From NCBI GenBank assembly GCA_913060595.1, contig CAJXSA010000167.1:1-8215 (forward strand): a stretch of 8,215 nt of DNA. Direction: 5' to 3'. This document shows, piece by piece, positions 1-6,201 of the stretch. Made by a program: the position numbers and the translations under genes. Position 1 is the stretch's first letter. Each line of letters begins with the position of its first letter. Source of the DNA: an uncultured Ignavibacteria bacterium. GTDB taxonomy: Bacteria > Bacteroidota > Ignavibacteria > SZUA-365. Below the pieces are notes generated by a model. The model searched no databases. It was not told the DNA's origin and saw only the letters and a list, made by a program, of their open reading frames with translations.

Positions 1-1
1 G

Positions 2-94
2 CGGCTGTACGGCATCAGGGAGCTCATGGTTTTTTTCGAGAAAGAATACGCGGCACTCATGGATCGCTGGCATAAACAGAAGGCACAACAATGA
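2..94 (+). CDS. C-terminal end of an unidentified upstream gene (partial)
   Basis: The frame starting at base 2 is open from the left edge and ends with TGA at 92-94, giving 30 residues beginning RLYGIRELM and ending KQKAQQ. The stop overlaps the next start as ATGA (91-94), the usual mark of translational coupling, so this is very likely a real gene and the first visible member of the transporter operon. The fragment is amphipathic, helical-looking and ends in a basic, Gln-rich tail. Operons with LolA-like proteins and exporters often begin with a TetR-type regulator, and the tail would fit a TetR ligand-domain end, but it is too short to recognise. The function is therefore unknown. Confidence 0.6.
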   Translation, partial: RLYGIRELMVFFEKEYAALMDRWHKQKAQQ

Positions 95-837
95 AAGCAG
101 CATGGATCGCAATGCTGGCCGTGCTGATGGCGGGAAGCGCCATGGCACAGACGGCGGATGAAATCATCGAACGGTCGGAAAACAACATGAAGGGAAAAAC
201 GAGCCGTGGGACCTATGAGATGAATGTCGTCACCCCGGAATACTCCCGGAATATGAAGATGGAATACTGGTGGGACGGCGAAGAGGACAAGGCTTTGATC
301 AAGACCATCGCGCCGCGGAAGGAGGAGGGGAACAAGTGGCTGAAAATCGGCAACGAGATGTGGAATTACCTGAAGACGACGGAGACCACCATCAAGATTC
401 CGCCTTCTATGATGCTGCAGTCCTGGAACGGCTCGGATTTCACGAATGACGATCTCGCCCGTGAGTCCAGTCTCAATGACGACTACACACATGCCATCAT
501 CGCGGAAGAGGAACTCAACGGTGCGGAATGCTGGAAAATCGCTTCCACCCCGAAACCCGATGCCGCCGTGGTCTGGGGACGGCTCTACACCTGGGTGAGG
601 AAGGGGGACTACCTGCCGTCCGTGACGCAGTATTATGACGAGAAGGGGAAGCTGGTCCGATACATGGTGTACAGTGATTTCAAGACCATGGACGGCCGGA
701 AAATACCCGCGACATGGACCATGTACAACAAGGTGAAAAAGGGACATCGCACCGAGTTCATCATCGAAGACGTCGATTTCGACGCTGCCATCCCCGAGCG
801 CGTGTTTTCATTCCGTGAACTGGAACGGGGGAACTGA
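91..837 (+). CDS. Secreted LolA-like outer-membrane lipoprotein-sorting family protein
   Basis: This 248-residue protein has a signal peptide: Lys2, a hydrophobic core at 4-17, and an AMA cleavage site giving a mature start at Gln20. There is no lipobox Cys, so it should be soluble in the periplasm. The rest resembles the LolA_like family (PF17131, COG2834), whose members form an open half-barrel that holds acyl chains. Family hallmarks seen are KTIAPRKEEGNKWLKIGNEMW (split as KTIAPRKEEG 71-80 and NKWLKIGNEMW 81-91), the WNGSDFTNDDL region at 112-122, EELNGAECWKI (140-150), a LYTWVRKGDYLP strand (165-176) and SDFKTMDGRKIP (195-206). The length is normal for the family. AGAAGG at 78-83 is a good ribosome site 7 nt before the ATG. 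The stop is only 2 nt before the permease start. It is probably the periplasmic carrier between the permeases and the downstream barrel. The cargo (lipid or lipoprotein) is unknown. Confidence 0.85.
   Translation: MKAAWIAMLAVLMAGSAMAQTADEIIERSENNMKGKTSRGTYEMNVVTPEYSRNMKMEYWWDGEEDKALIKTIAPRKEEGNKWLKIGNEMWNYLKTTETTIKIPPSMMLQSWNGSDFTNDDLARESSLNDDYTHAIIAEEELNGAECWKIASTPKPDAAVVWGRLYTWVRKGDYLPSVTQYYDEKGKLVRYMVYSDFKTMDGRKIPATWTMYNKVKKGHRTEFIIEDVDFDAAIPERVFSFRELERGN
827..832 (+). promoter_or_regulatory. Ribosome binding site supporting a GTG start
   Basis: A purine run, GGGGGA, inside the last codons of the LolA-like gene lies 7 nt before GTG at 840. The GTG gives MELLTKLAWRNL, which aligns with the N-terminus of the sister permease, so the GTG start is well supported. 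The placement implies translational coupling to the upstream gene. Confidence 0.6.
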
Positions 838-839
838 GC

Positions 840-2069
840 GTGGAACTGCTCACGAAACTGGCCTGGCGCAATCTGTGGCGAAACCGGCGGAGGACGCTGA
901 TCACCATCTCCGCTGTCATTTTCGCCACCTTTCTCTCGCTGGTCATGCGAGGAATACAGCTGGGCACCTATGATCAGAACATCAGCTGGGCACTGAACCT
1001 GTTCTCCGGTTTCATCCAGCTGCAGGATGCGGAATTCAAGGACAATCCTTCCCTGCACAAAAGTTTTCGTTTCACCCCGTCCATGGGTGCGGCACTCGAA
1101 TCCGATGACCGCATCCGCGGGTATGCGCCGCGCATCTACGGGGACGGACTGGTAAGCTTCAGGCAGAACTCGCTCGGCGCCGCGCTGTTCGGCATCGATC
1201 CCGCCCAGGAGCGCAGCGTGACGCGCATGCATGAGAAGGTCAGCGAGGGCAGGATGATCGCGTCCGCGAACGCATCTGAAATCGTGCTGGGACGAACATT
1301 GCTGAAGAACCTGAATGCGTCGGTCGGGGATACCGTCGTGCTGCTTTCGCAGGGATATGACGGAGCGCTGGGGAATATGAAATATCGCATCGTGGGCAGC
1401 GTCAAAACCGGCATGCAGGATTTCGACCGGGCCGCCGTGTTCATGGGATTCGAGGACCTGCAGGAACTGGTGACCATGCATGGACGTGTTTCCGTCGTCG
1501 CGATTGCGCTGCACGATCTTCACGACATAGATGACGTCGCGGAGGATCTCCGTTCTACCGCATCGATGAGGGAGGTGCGTGTGCTGCCATGGCAGGAAGT
1601 GATGCCCGACATGAAGCAGGGAATAGACCTTGACAATTACAGTGGCATGCTCATGCTCGCCATACTCATCGTCATCGTGGCCTTCGGCATTCTGAATACG
1701 GTGCTGATGTCCGTGACCGAGCGCTTCAAGGAATTCGGCATCCTGCTCTCGATCGGCATGCCGCAGCGGCAGCTGGTCGTGCTCGTGTTCGTCGAGACGC
1801 TCTACTTGCTGCTGATCGGCATTATCGTAGGAAATGTCCTCGCACTGGGAGTGAACATGTACTTCGAGGCGAATCCGATCACGCTGACCGGGGATTACGC
1901 GGCCATGACAGAAGAATACGGGTGGCTGCCCGTGATGCCGAGCGTAGTGCTTCCCTCCAGCATGCTCAACACATCGATCGCAATTCTGTCCATTTCACTT
2001 GTCGCGGCGCTGTATCCGCTGTACCGCGTCCTCACGCTCGAACCACTCAAAGGAATAAGGTATACCTGA
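840..2069 (+). CDS. ABC transporter permease, FtsX/LolC-LolE/MacB family (first of pair)
   Basis: This 409-residue inner-membrane protein starts at GTG. It has the four-helix layout of the type VII ABC (MacB/LolCDE/FtsX) fold: helix 1 at about 19-38 after the basic motif LAWRNLWRNRRR (7-18), a large periplasmic domain at about 40-265, and helices 2-4 at about 268-291, 313-338 and 374-396. The cytoplasmic segment SVTERFKEFGILLSIGM (291-307) after helix 2 is the conserved E-x-G-x-x-x-x-x-G coupling motif of the family. The C-terminus, EPLKGIRYT, is also typical. Such permeases do not pump through a channel. They transmit ATPase motion to the periplasmic domain, which extracts lipoproteins or works with periplasmic partners. 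It probably pairs with the next gene as a heterodimer, powered by the ATPase at 3383-4090. The substrate is unknown, and calling it LolC or LolE would go beyond the evidence. Confidence 0.88.
   Translation: MELLTKLAWRNLWRNRRRTLITISAVIFATFLSLVMRGIQLGTYDQNISWALNLFSGFIQLQDAEFKDNPSLHKSFRFTPSMGAALESDDRIRGYAPRIYGDGLVSFRQNSLGAALFGIDPAQERSVTRMHEKVSEGRMIASANASEIVLGRTLLKNLNASVGDTVVLLSQGYDGALGNMKYRIVGSVKTGMQDFDRAAVFMGFEDLQELVTMHGRVSVVAIALHDLHDIDDVAEDLRSTASMREVRVLPWQEVMPDMKQGIDLDNYSGMLMLAILIVIVAFGILNTVLMSVTERFKEFGILLSIGMPQRQLVVLVFVETLYLLLIGIIVGNVLALGVNMYFEANPITLTGDYAAMTEEYGWLPVMPSVVLPSSMLNTSIAILSISLVAALYPLYRVLTLEPLKGIRYT
2051..2060 (+). promoter_or_regulatory. Ribosome binding site for the second permease
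   Basis: AGGAATAAGG within the end of the first permease gene lies 10 nt before ATG 2071. The alternative in-frame ATG at 2143 would match the sister permease's N-terminus more neatly, but it has no purine-rich site before it. The site therefore favours the longer start. Confidence 0.5.
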
Positions 2070-2070
2070 G

Positions 2071-3357
2071 ATGCTGCATACCGACGCGCCGGGAAATACA
2101 CGGCAAAACGGACGCTGGTCCTCGATCGTGCTCATCGTCAAAATGCTGCTTACCGTCGCCTGGAGAAATCTGTTGCGGAACCGGCGCCGTTCCGTCATCG
2201 TGTTCATCTCCATCGTCGTCGGCATTACAGCGGTCATGTTCAACGACGGACTTTCCATCGGCATGATCTCGCAGATGCTCGAGAACTCCATCGGATCGCA
2301 TGTTTCCCATATTCAGATACACGCGAAGGGATTCAACGACAACCGGGTGATTCAGAACAACATGGCAACGCCATCGGAAGTGGAAAACGTCCTACGGGAC
2401 ACACCCGGCATCGCACACTGGAGTCCCCGCGTTGTCAGCTTCGGACTGCTGAGCAGCGCGCTCAACTCCTCGGGCGGCGTTATCGTCGGCGTTGATCCGG
2501 AACGCGAGCAGGATGTCACCACCATACGGCGCTCCATCGTCGAAGGCAGCTATCTCACCGGTGCGCCACGCGAGGTGGTCATCGCTCGCCGGCTGGCGGA
2601 CAAACTCCAGGTCGGACTGGGAGACAAAGTCGTGGGAATGGCCTCCGCGCTGAGCGGCGATGTGGGTTCAGATCTTTTCCGTGTTACGGGAATTTTCGAA
2701 ACCGTGAGCTCGGAATTCGATAAAGCCTACATGTTCACCTCCATCGACAACGCGCGCAGCATGCTTGAACTCGAGGACAGGGTGCTGGAATACGCCGTCA
2801 TCGTGCGTGACATAAACGAGGTCGAGGACATCGCGGCATCGCTGCGGTCGAAGCTGGGAGATGAGTACGAAGTGCTCACGTATATCGACCTTCTGCCCAT
2901 ACTCGTGTCGCAGGTGGACATGTATCAGTCCATGATGTATGTCGTTTACCTGATCATCGCGCTCGCAATGATATTCGGCATCATCAACACCATGCTGATG
3001 TCCGTGTTCGAACGGATTCAGGAATTCGGTGTGCTCATGGCCATCGGCATGCGCGTGCGACGCATCTTCCTGATGGTTCTCCTCGAAGCGGGCATGCTCG
3101 GCGTTCTCGGGACCGCGGTCGGACTGCTGCTGGGATCCGGACTGCTTCTGCTGTTTTCCCACATCGGAATCGATTTCAGCATTTTCTCCGAGGGACTGAC
3201 ATCCTTCGGCGTCGGTGCCGTCATTTATCCCCGCCTGACACCGGACACGATTCTCAATGTCCTGATCATCATTCCCCTGACCACCGTACTCGGCGCCGTG
3301 TACCCGGCCGTCCGCGCCATGCGCCTGCAGCCCGTGGCCGCGATCCGTTACGTCTGA
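2071..3357 (+). CDS. ABC transporter permease, FtsX/LolC-LolE/MacB family (second of pair)
   Basis: This 428-residue paralogue of the preceding gene begins one base after its stop. The shared landmarks are VAWRNLLRNRRR (29-40) before helix 1 (about 42-60), the coupling motif SVFERIQEFGVLMAIGM (311-327), and the C-terminal QPVAAIRYV. Helices 2-4 lie at about 288-310, 336-362 and 392-413, and the periplasmic domain spans about 62-285. Compared with its partner it has about 24 extra polar residues at the N-terminus (MLHTDAPGNTRQ onward) if ATG 2071 is used. Met25 (base 2143) would give an N-terminus like the sister's but lacks a ribosome site. Two related but non-identical permeases plus one separate ATPase is the LolCDE arrangement, so a heterodimeric permease is the most likely assembly. 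The two periplasmic domains look clearly diverged, which suggests different roles. Confidence 0.87.
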   Translation: MLHTDAPGNTRQNGRWSSIVLIVKMLLTVAWRNLLRNRRRSVIVFISIVVGITAVMFNDGLSIGMISQMLENSIGSHVSHIQIHAKGFNDNRVIQNNMATPSEVENVLRDTPGIAHWSPRVVSFGLLSSALNSSGGVIVGVDPEREQDVTTIRRSIVEGSYLTGAPREVVIARRLADKLQVGLGDKVVGMASALSGDVGSDLFRVTGIFETVSSEFDKAYMFTSIDNARSMLELEDRVLEYAVIVRDINEVEDIAASLRSKLGDEYEVLTYIDLLPILVSQVDMYQSMMYVVYLIIALAMIFGIINTMLMSVFERIQEFGVLMAIGMRVRRIFLMVLLEAGMLGVLGTAVGLLLGSGLLLLFSHIGIDFSIFSEGLTSFGVGAVIYPRLTPDTILNVLIIIPLTTVLGAVYPAVRAMRLQPVAAIRYV

Positions 3358-3382
3358 CAGAGAAACTGAAGCAACGCAAAAG

Positions 3383-4090
3383 ATGGATCATATCATGGAA
3401 GTCATTCGACTCGAAAACGTTGAAAAAACCTATTCGGACAACGGCGTTCCCGTGCACGCCCTCCGCGGCATAGATCTGCGCATCACGCAGGGTGAGTTCA
3501 CCGTCATCGCCGGTCCCTCCGGATCCGGAAAAACGACGCTGCTCAACATCATGGGCGCACTCGACCGGGCGAGCAAGGGAAAGGTGTTCCTGGAAAAGGA
3601 GAGCATCGGCGAAAAAAGCCGCGACGAAATCTCCGCGTTCCGTCTCGAGAAGCTCGGTTTCGTTTTTCAGGCCTACAATCTCATTCCCGTGCTCACCGCG
3701 ATGGAGAACGTCGAGTTCACCATGATGCTGCTGGGCATAGATGAAAAACAGCGCCGTGATCGCGCGCGCGAGGTTCTGCGCGAACTGGACATCGAAGAAC
3801 TGGCGAATAAGCGTCCCAACGAAATGAGCGGCGGACAGCAGCAGCGCGTTGCCGTTGCCCGTGCCATCGTGAACAATCCATCCATCATTCTCGCCGACGA
3901 ACCGACGGCAAACCTGGACTCCGCGACCGGCGCGAACCTGCTGGACCTCATGGAAAAGATGAACCGCGATCACAATCTCACGTTCATTTTCTCCTCGCAC
4001 GATCGGCAGGTCATCGACCGCGCCAGGCGCCTGATCATTCTCAAGGACGGCCTGATCGCGGAAGACCGGAACGGCAGCGCGGAGGCCTGA
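3383..4090 (+). CDS. ABC transporter ATP-binding protein, LolD/MacB type
   Basis: This 235-residue cytoplasmic ATPase has every element of an active nucleotide-binding domain: Walker A GPSGSGKT (44-51), Q-loop Gln96 in VFQAYNL, signature MSGGQQQR (148-155), Walker B IILADEP with catalytic Glu173, D-loop NLDS (177-180) and switch His206. Length and sequence match the LolD/MacB/FtsE-like group (COG1136) that serves FtsX-type permeases. It has no fused membrane domain, so it must work with the two permeases just upstream, as in LolCDE. ATG 3383 or ATG 3395 could be the start. The latter gives MEVIRLENVEKTY, the usual family N-terminus. Neither has a clear ribosome site, so the first four residues are uncertain. 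The 25-nt gap before it is the largest in the operon. The next gene starts 2 nt after its stop. Confidence 0.93.
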   Translation: MDHIMEVIRLENVEKTYSDNGVPVHALRGIDLRITQGEFTVIAGPSGSGKTTLLNIMGALDRASKGKVFLEKESIGEKSRDEISAFRLEKLGFVFQAYNLIPVLTAMENVEFTMMLLGIDEKQRRDRAREVLRELDIEELANKRPNEMSGGQQQRVAVARAIVNNPSIILADEPTANLDSATGANLLDLMEKMNRDHNLTFIFSSHDRQVIDRARRLIILKDGLIAEDRNGSAEA

Positions 4091-4092
4091 CC

Positions 4093-5319
4093 ATGCTTCG
4101 CGGGTATACAGCATCCGGCACCCGCCGATCGGGAGGTTTGTTTCTGCTCTGCGCCGTGCTGCTGTCAATTTCCGCCACCGCGCAGCCTTCGCTGGACTTT
4201 TCCGGCTACGTGGTCGAGCTGCCCATGTATCAGCGCCTTCCCGACTATGGCGACGCGTTCGGCGTTCCGTCATCCCTGCTTCCCGAAAAACGTGACATGG
4301 CGGTCAACCTGACGCGACTCCGCCTGCGTCCCACGCTCCGGCTCTGGGAGGGAGCGAGCATCGCACTCGAACACGAAGTGACATTGAACGCCAGCACGCA
4401 GCGCATGCTTTTCAGTGAGCTGCCCGACGTGACCAACAGGCAGATCGTTGACCTGCGCTGGCATCCCGTCCGCGAGGAGCATGTGCAGCTGCAGCACTTC
4501 GTCGATCGTCTGTACTTTCGTCAGAATTTTCTCTGGGGCAGCGTGGTCGCGGGCCGACAACGCATCTCCTGGGGTACGGGCCGGGTGTGGAATCCCACCG
4601 ACCTGTTCAATCCCATCAATCCCGTGAGCTTCGACAAAATCGAGAAGGACGGGGCAGACGCTGTTTCCGTGAAATATTACATGGGTTCATTCACGGATCT
4701 GCAGTTCGTGTACAATCCCCGCCGCGCGCGAGGACAGGCGGACGGAGCGCTTTCCGCTCCGGACAGCAGCAACTACGGGGCACGCTTCCGCAGCAATGTG
4801 GCGGAATTCGATTTCTCCGTCATGGGCGGCTGGTTCGATCGGCGCGTGGTCATCGGCGGCGATTTCGCGGGAAACCTGCTGGACGCGGGTGTGCGCGGGG
4901 AAATGATATACGCCGCGGAAAACGACGATCGCGGAGCATATCTGCGCTTCGTACTCGGAGCGGATTACCAGTTCACCTCGCGGTTGTATGCCGTGATGGA
5001 ATTACTGCACAACGGTGAAGGCACGACGTCGCCTGACGACTATGCACTGTATCGTCTTTTCGCGGGGGAAATTCTCAACGTCGGCCGGAACTACCTGTAC
5101 GTCGGCGGAACGTATCTTCTGCACCCGCTCGTCAACGCGAGCTTCGGCGCGACGATCGGTTTCGGTGACGGCAGCGGTTTCGCGATGGCATCCGCCACCT
5201 GGTCCACATCAGATAATTCCTCGCTGACCGCAGGACTGCTGCTCCCCTCCGGCACCCCGGGCGACGAATACTGGTTTTATCCCGCCTCCATGTATCTGAA
5301 AGGGGATTTTTACTTTTGA
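4093..5319 (+). CDS. Predicted outer-membrane beta-barrel protein of the transporter operon
   Basis: This 408-residue secreted protein has a signal peptide with basic residues at 3-12, a hydrophobic core at 15-27 and an ATA cleavage site (mature start Gln31). The mature part consists of alternating polar/hydrophobic strands rich in Tyr, Phe, Trp and Gly. It ends LKGDFYF, the aromatic C-terminal signature recognised by the BAM machinery. The central segment GRQRISWGTGR (154-164) followed by NPTDLFNP (167-174) resembles DUF1302-type and related porin-like proteins. I do not recognise an exact family. GGAGG at 4081-4085 is a strong ribosome site 7 nt before the ATG. As the last gene of the operon it is placed to be the outer-membrane acceptor or exit for whatever the ABC complex and LolA-like carrier handle. 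MmpL-type exporters paired with DUF1329 and DUF1302 proteins are a comparable set. A porin role independent of the exporter is possible. Confidence 0.72.
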   Translation: MLRGYTASGTRRSGGLFLLCAVLLSISATAQPSLDFSGYVVELPMYQRLPDYGDAFGVPSSLLPEKRDMAVNLTRLRLRPTLRLWEGASIALEHEVTLNASTQRMLFSELPDVTNRQIVDLRWHPVREEHVQLQHFVDRLYFRQNFLWGSVVAGRQRISWGTGRVWNPTDLFNPINPVSFDKIEKDGADAVSVKYYMGSFTDLQFVYNPRRARGQADGALSAPDSSNYGARFRSNVAEFDFSVMGGWFDRRVVIGGDFAGNLLDAGVRGEMIYAAENDDRGAYLRFVLGADYQFTSRLYAVMELLHNGEGTTSPDDYALYRLFAGEILNVGRNYLYVGGTYLLHPLVNASFGATIGFGDGSGFAMASATWSTSDNSSLTAGLLLPSGTPGDEYWFYPASMYLKGDFYF

Positions 5320-5342
5320 CCCTGTAAAATCAATCCCTGCCG

Positions 5343-5370
5343 CAGACATCAGACAAAAATGCTCTATAAT
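5343..5370 (+). promoter_or_regulatory. Sigma70-like promoter of the ferredoxin gene
   Basis: A perfect -10 box TATAAT (5365-5370) is preceded by CAGACA (5343-5348), which matches four of six bases of the -35 consensus at 16-nt spacing. Transcription would start near 5377 and give a leader of roughly 100 nt. The surrounding 5320-5474 interval is clearly more AT-rich than the flanking genes. It lies only about 25 nt past the end of the barrel gene, so the ferredoxin has its own promoter. Confidence 0.65.
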
Positions 5371-5389
5371 GGAGATATTGTCATGCATT

Positions 5390-5442
5390 GCTTCTAAAAA
5401 AGTTCCGTTCTATTTTTAAGAAGCACGATGTGCACCGTGCTT
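5390..5442 (+). promoter_or_regulatory. Two overlapping, mutually exclusive hairpins in the ferredoxin leader
   Basis: Hairpin A pairs GCTTCT+AAAAA (5390-5400) with TTTTT+AGAAGC (5413-5417 and 5419-5424), leaving A5418 bulged and a 12-nt loop. Hairpin B pairs AAGCACG (5421-5427) with CGTGCTT (5436-5442), a perfect 7-bp stem around an 8-nt loop. They share bases 5421-5424, so both cannot form fully at once. Neither arm covers the ribosome site at 5460-5466. This could be an RNA switch or a 5' stabilising structure. Hairpin B could also be read as a DNA dyad acting as an operator. No known riboswitch class is recognised. Confidence 0.4.
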
Positions 5443-5459
5443 TAAACGTTTCATCTTAC

Positions 5460-5466
5460 AGAAAGG
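5460..5466 (+). promoter_or_regulatory. Ribosome binding site fixing the ferredoxin start at ATG 5475
   Basis: AGAAAGG lies 8 nt before ATG 5475. This rules in favour of the short 76-residue protein over a TTG start at 5388, which would add a basic 29-residue segment not found in ferredoxins and would translate through both leader hairpins. Confidence 0.75.
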
Positions 5467-5474
5467 TACCTGAA

Positions 5475-5705
5475 ATGATCGTAATCACTGATGATTGCAT
5501 CAACTGTGCAGCTTGCATTGACGAATGTCCGAGCAACGCGATTTTCGATGCCGGCGAATCGTACGAAGTGAACGGTGAGACTCGTCCGCCGATGAGCGAA
5601 GAGTACACCTTCAGTGTTCCGGAACTCTGCAACATGTGCGAAGGGTTTTCCGACACGCCGACCTGCATCGATGTGTGCCCGTCTGATGCCATCATCGACG
5701 AATAG
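5475..5705 (+). CDS. 2[4Fe-4S] ferredoxin, chlorobial/Alvin-like type
   Basis: This 76-residue, strongly acidic cytoplasmic electron carrier begins MIVITDDC. Cluster motif 1 is C8-x2-C11-x2-C14-x3-C18-P. Motif 2 is C52-x2-C55-x8-C64-x3-C68-P. The eight-residue spacing in motif 2 (CNMCEGFSDTPTCIDVCP) is the pattern of green sulfur bacterial and Allochromatium-type ferredoxins, which carry two very low-potential clusters. The first cluster lacks this insertion. The stretch between the motifs (about residues 24-51, including EVNGETRPPMSEEYTF) is longer than I recall for chlorobial ferredoxins and probably forms a hairpin insertion. These proteins typically donate electrons to enzymes such as pyruvate or 2-oxoglutarate ferredoxin oxidoreductases. 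The gene is monocistronic, with its own promoter and terminator, as expected for an abundant housekeeping carrier. A direct role in the neighbouring carotenoid genes is not shown. Confidence 0.93.
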   Translation: MIVITDDCINCAACIDECPSNAIFDAGESYEVNGETRPPMSEEYTFSVPELCNMCEGFSDTPTCIDVCPSDAIIDE

Positions 5706-5709
5706 TCAG

Positions 5710-5736
5710 ACGCACGGACCTGCGTGTCCGTCGCGT
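5710..5736 (+). other. Hairpin just after the ferredoxin stop codon
   Basis: ACGC+ACGGAC (5710-5719) pairs with GTCCGT (5726-5731) and GCGT (5733-5736), with C5732 bulged and a 6-nt loop, giving ten base pairs. It has no T-tract and stands 3 nt before the terminator stem. It could shield the mRNA 3' end from exonucleases or help the terminator. Confidence 0.45.
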
Positions 5737-5739
5737 ACG

Positions 5740-5771
5740 AACCGGAGAGCAGCGCTCTCCGGTTTTTTTTT
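5740..5771 (+). terminator. Strong intrinsic terminator of the ferredoxin gene
   Basis: AACCGGAGAGC (5740-5750) and GCTCTCCGGTT (5754-5764) form a perfect 11-bp stem with a 3-nt AGC loop, followed by an unbroken run of nine T (5763-5771). This is a textbook Rho-independent terminator. It separates the ferredoxin from the carotenoid operon. Confidence 0.95.
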
Positions 5772-5892
5772 GGTCCCCGCAGTACGGATGGCGGAATCAT
5801 TTCTGCCGGGCTTCGGTTGAGTGCGTATCGGGCGATATGTCGAAGCCTGCCGACTGAATCGTCATTCTGCGCATTAGGAACTCGATACGTTC
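5772..5892 (+). promoter_or_regulatory. Non-coding leader of the carotenoid operon, with a possible dyad
   Basis: These 121 bases follow a strong terminator, so the crt operon should have its own promoter here. I see no convincing -35/-10 pair. TTGAGT (5817-5822) is -35-like but has no good partner at normal spacing. A 7-bp inverted repeat GGCTTCG (5809-5815) / CGAAGCC (5841-5847) brackets it at 25-nt spacing and could be a regulator site or a weak stem. AGGAA at 5876-5880 is a modest ribosome site, 12 nt from the crtYc ATG. Confidence 0.3.
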
Positions 5893-6201
5893 ATGGCACA
5901 CTACACCTATTCTCTGCTGATGCTGCTGACCCTGCTTCCGTTCCTCTTGAAGTACCGGGATGCGAATCTGCCGCTGCGGCGCAATCTCCGTCAGGCATTT
6001 CTTGCGACGGGAATCGTTGCGCTTCCCTTCCTCGTGTGGGACGTGCTGGTCACCGCTGCCGGTCACTGGCGATTCTCCCCGGAGTATACGCTGGGGGTGG
6101 ACATCATCAACCTCCCGGTTGAGGAGGTCAGTTTTTTCATCGTCGTACCACTGGCCGCGATACTGGTGTGGGATACGACAGGATACTTTCTGAAACGATG
6201 A
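5893..6201 (+). CDS. crtYc: Lycopene cyclase subunit CrtYc
   Basis: This 102-residue membrane protein is one half of the heterodimeric lycopene cyclase found in actinobacteria and myxobacteria and fused in haloarchaea, Salinibacter and fungi. It has three predicted helices at about 5-20, 36-54 and 79-97. Recognisable family residues are WD (49-50), GHW (57-59), the acidic motif LPVEE (74-78) followed by FF (81-82), and VP (85-86). With CrtYd it cyclises the psi ends of lycopene to beta rings, giving gamma- or beta-carotene. The length of about 100 residues is normal for one half. The stop overlaps the crtYd start as ATGA, consistent with coupled 1:1 production. The name rests on motif recognition and the paired small genes next to crtB. 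Whether one or both ends of lycopene are cyclised cannot be told. Confidence 0.88.
   Translation: MAHYTYSLLMLLTLLPFLLKYRDANLPLRRNLRQAFLATGIVALPFLVWDVLVTAAGHWRFSPEYTLGVDIINLPVEEVSFFIVVPLAAILVWDTTGYFLKR

Noticed and set aside
633..1523. Long open frame on the minus strand opposite the LolA-like and first permease genes
   Set aside because: It lies antisense to two well-supported genes, and its product is rich in His, Gln and Arg with no recognisable domain. This is typical of a shadow frame in GC-rich DNA.
3269..4273. 334-codon minus-strand frame opposite the ABC ATPase
   Set aside because: The plus strand encodes a complete ATPase with every motif. The antisense product has no family features.
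5316..5321. TTGACC as -35 box of the ferredoxin promoter
   Set aside because: It is 43 nt from TATAAT, far too distant. CAGACA at 5343-5348 has the proper spacing.
5303..5337. Hairpin at the end of the barrel gene as terminator of the transporter operon
   Set aside because: GGGAT+TTTTAC can pair with GTAAAA+ATCCC only with a 3-nt bulge, and no T-tract follows. Any terminator for this operon is not recognisable; read-through into the ferredoxin is possible.
5388..5474. TTG start giving a 105-residue ferredoxin
   Set aside because: It would add a basic stretch over the leader hairpins. ATG 5475 has a well-spaced ribosome site and gives the standard ferredoxin N-terminus.
5878..5892. GAAC/GTTC inverted repeat next to the crtYc start, which might hide the ribosome site
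   Set aside because: There are only four base pairs around a 7-nt loop; this is expected by chance.
5724..6122. 132-codon plus-strand frame running through the terminator into crtYc
   Set aside because: It crosses a strong intrinsic terminator and overlaps crtYc in another frame, and its product lacks domain features.
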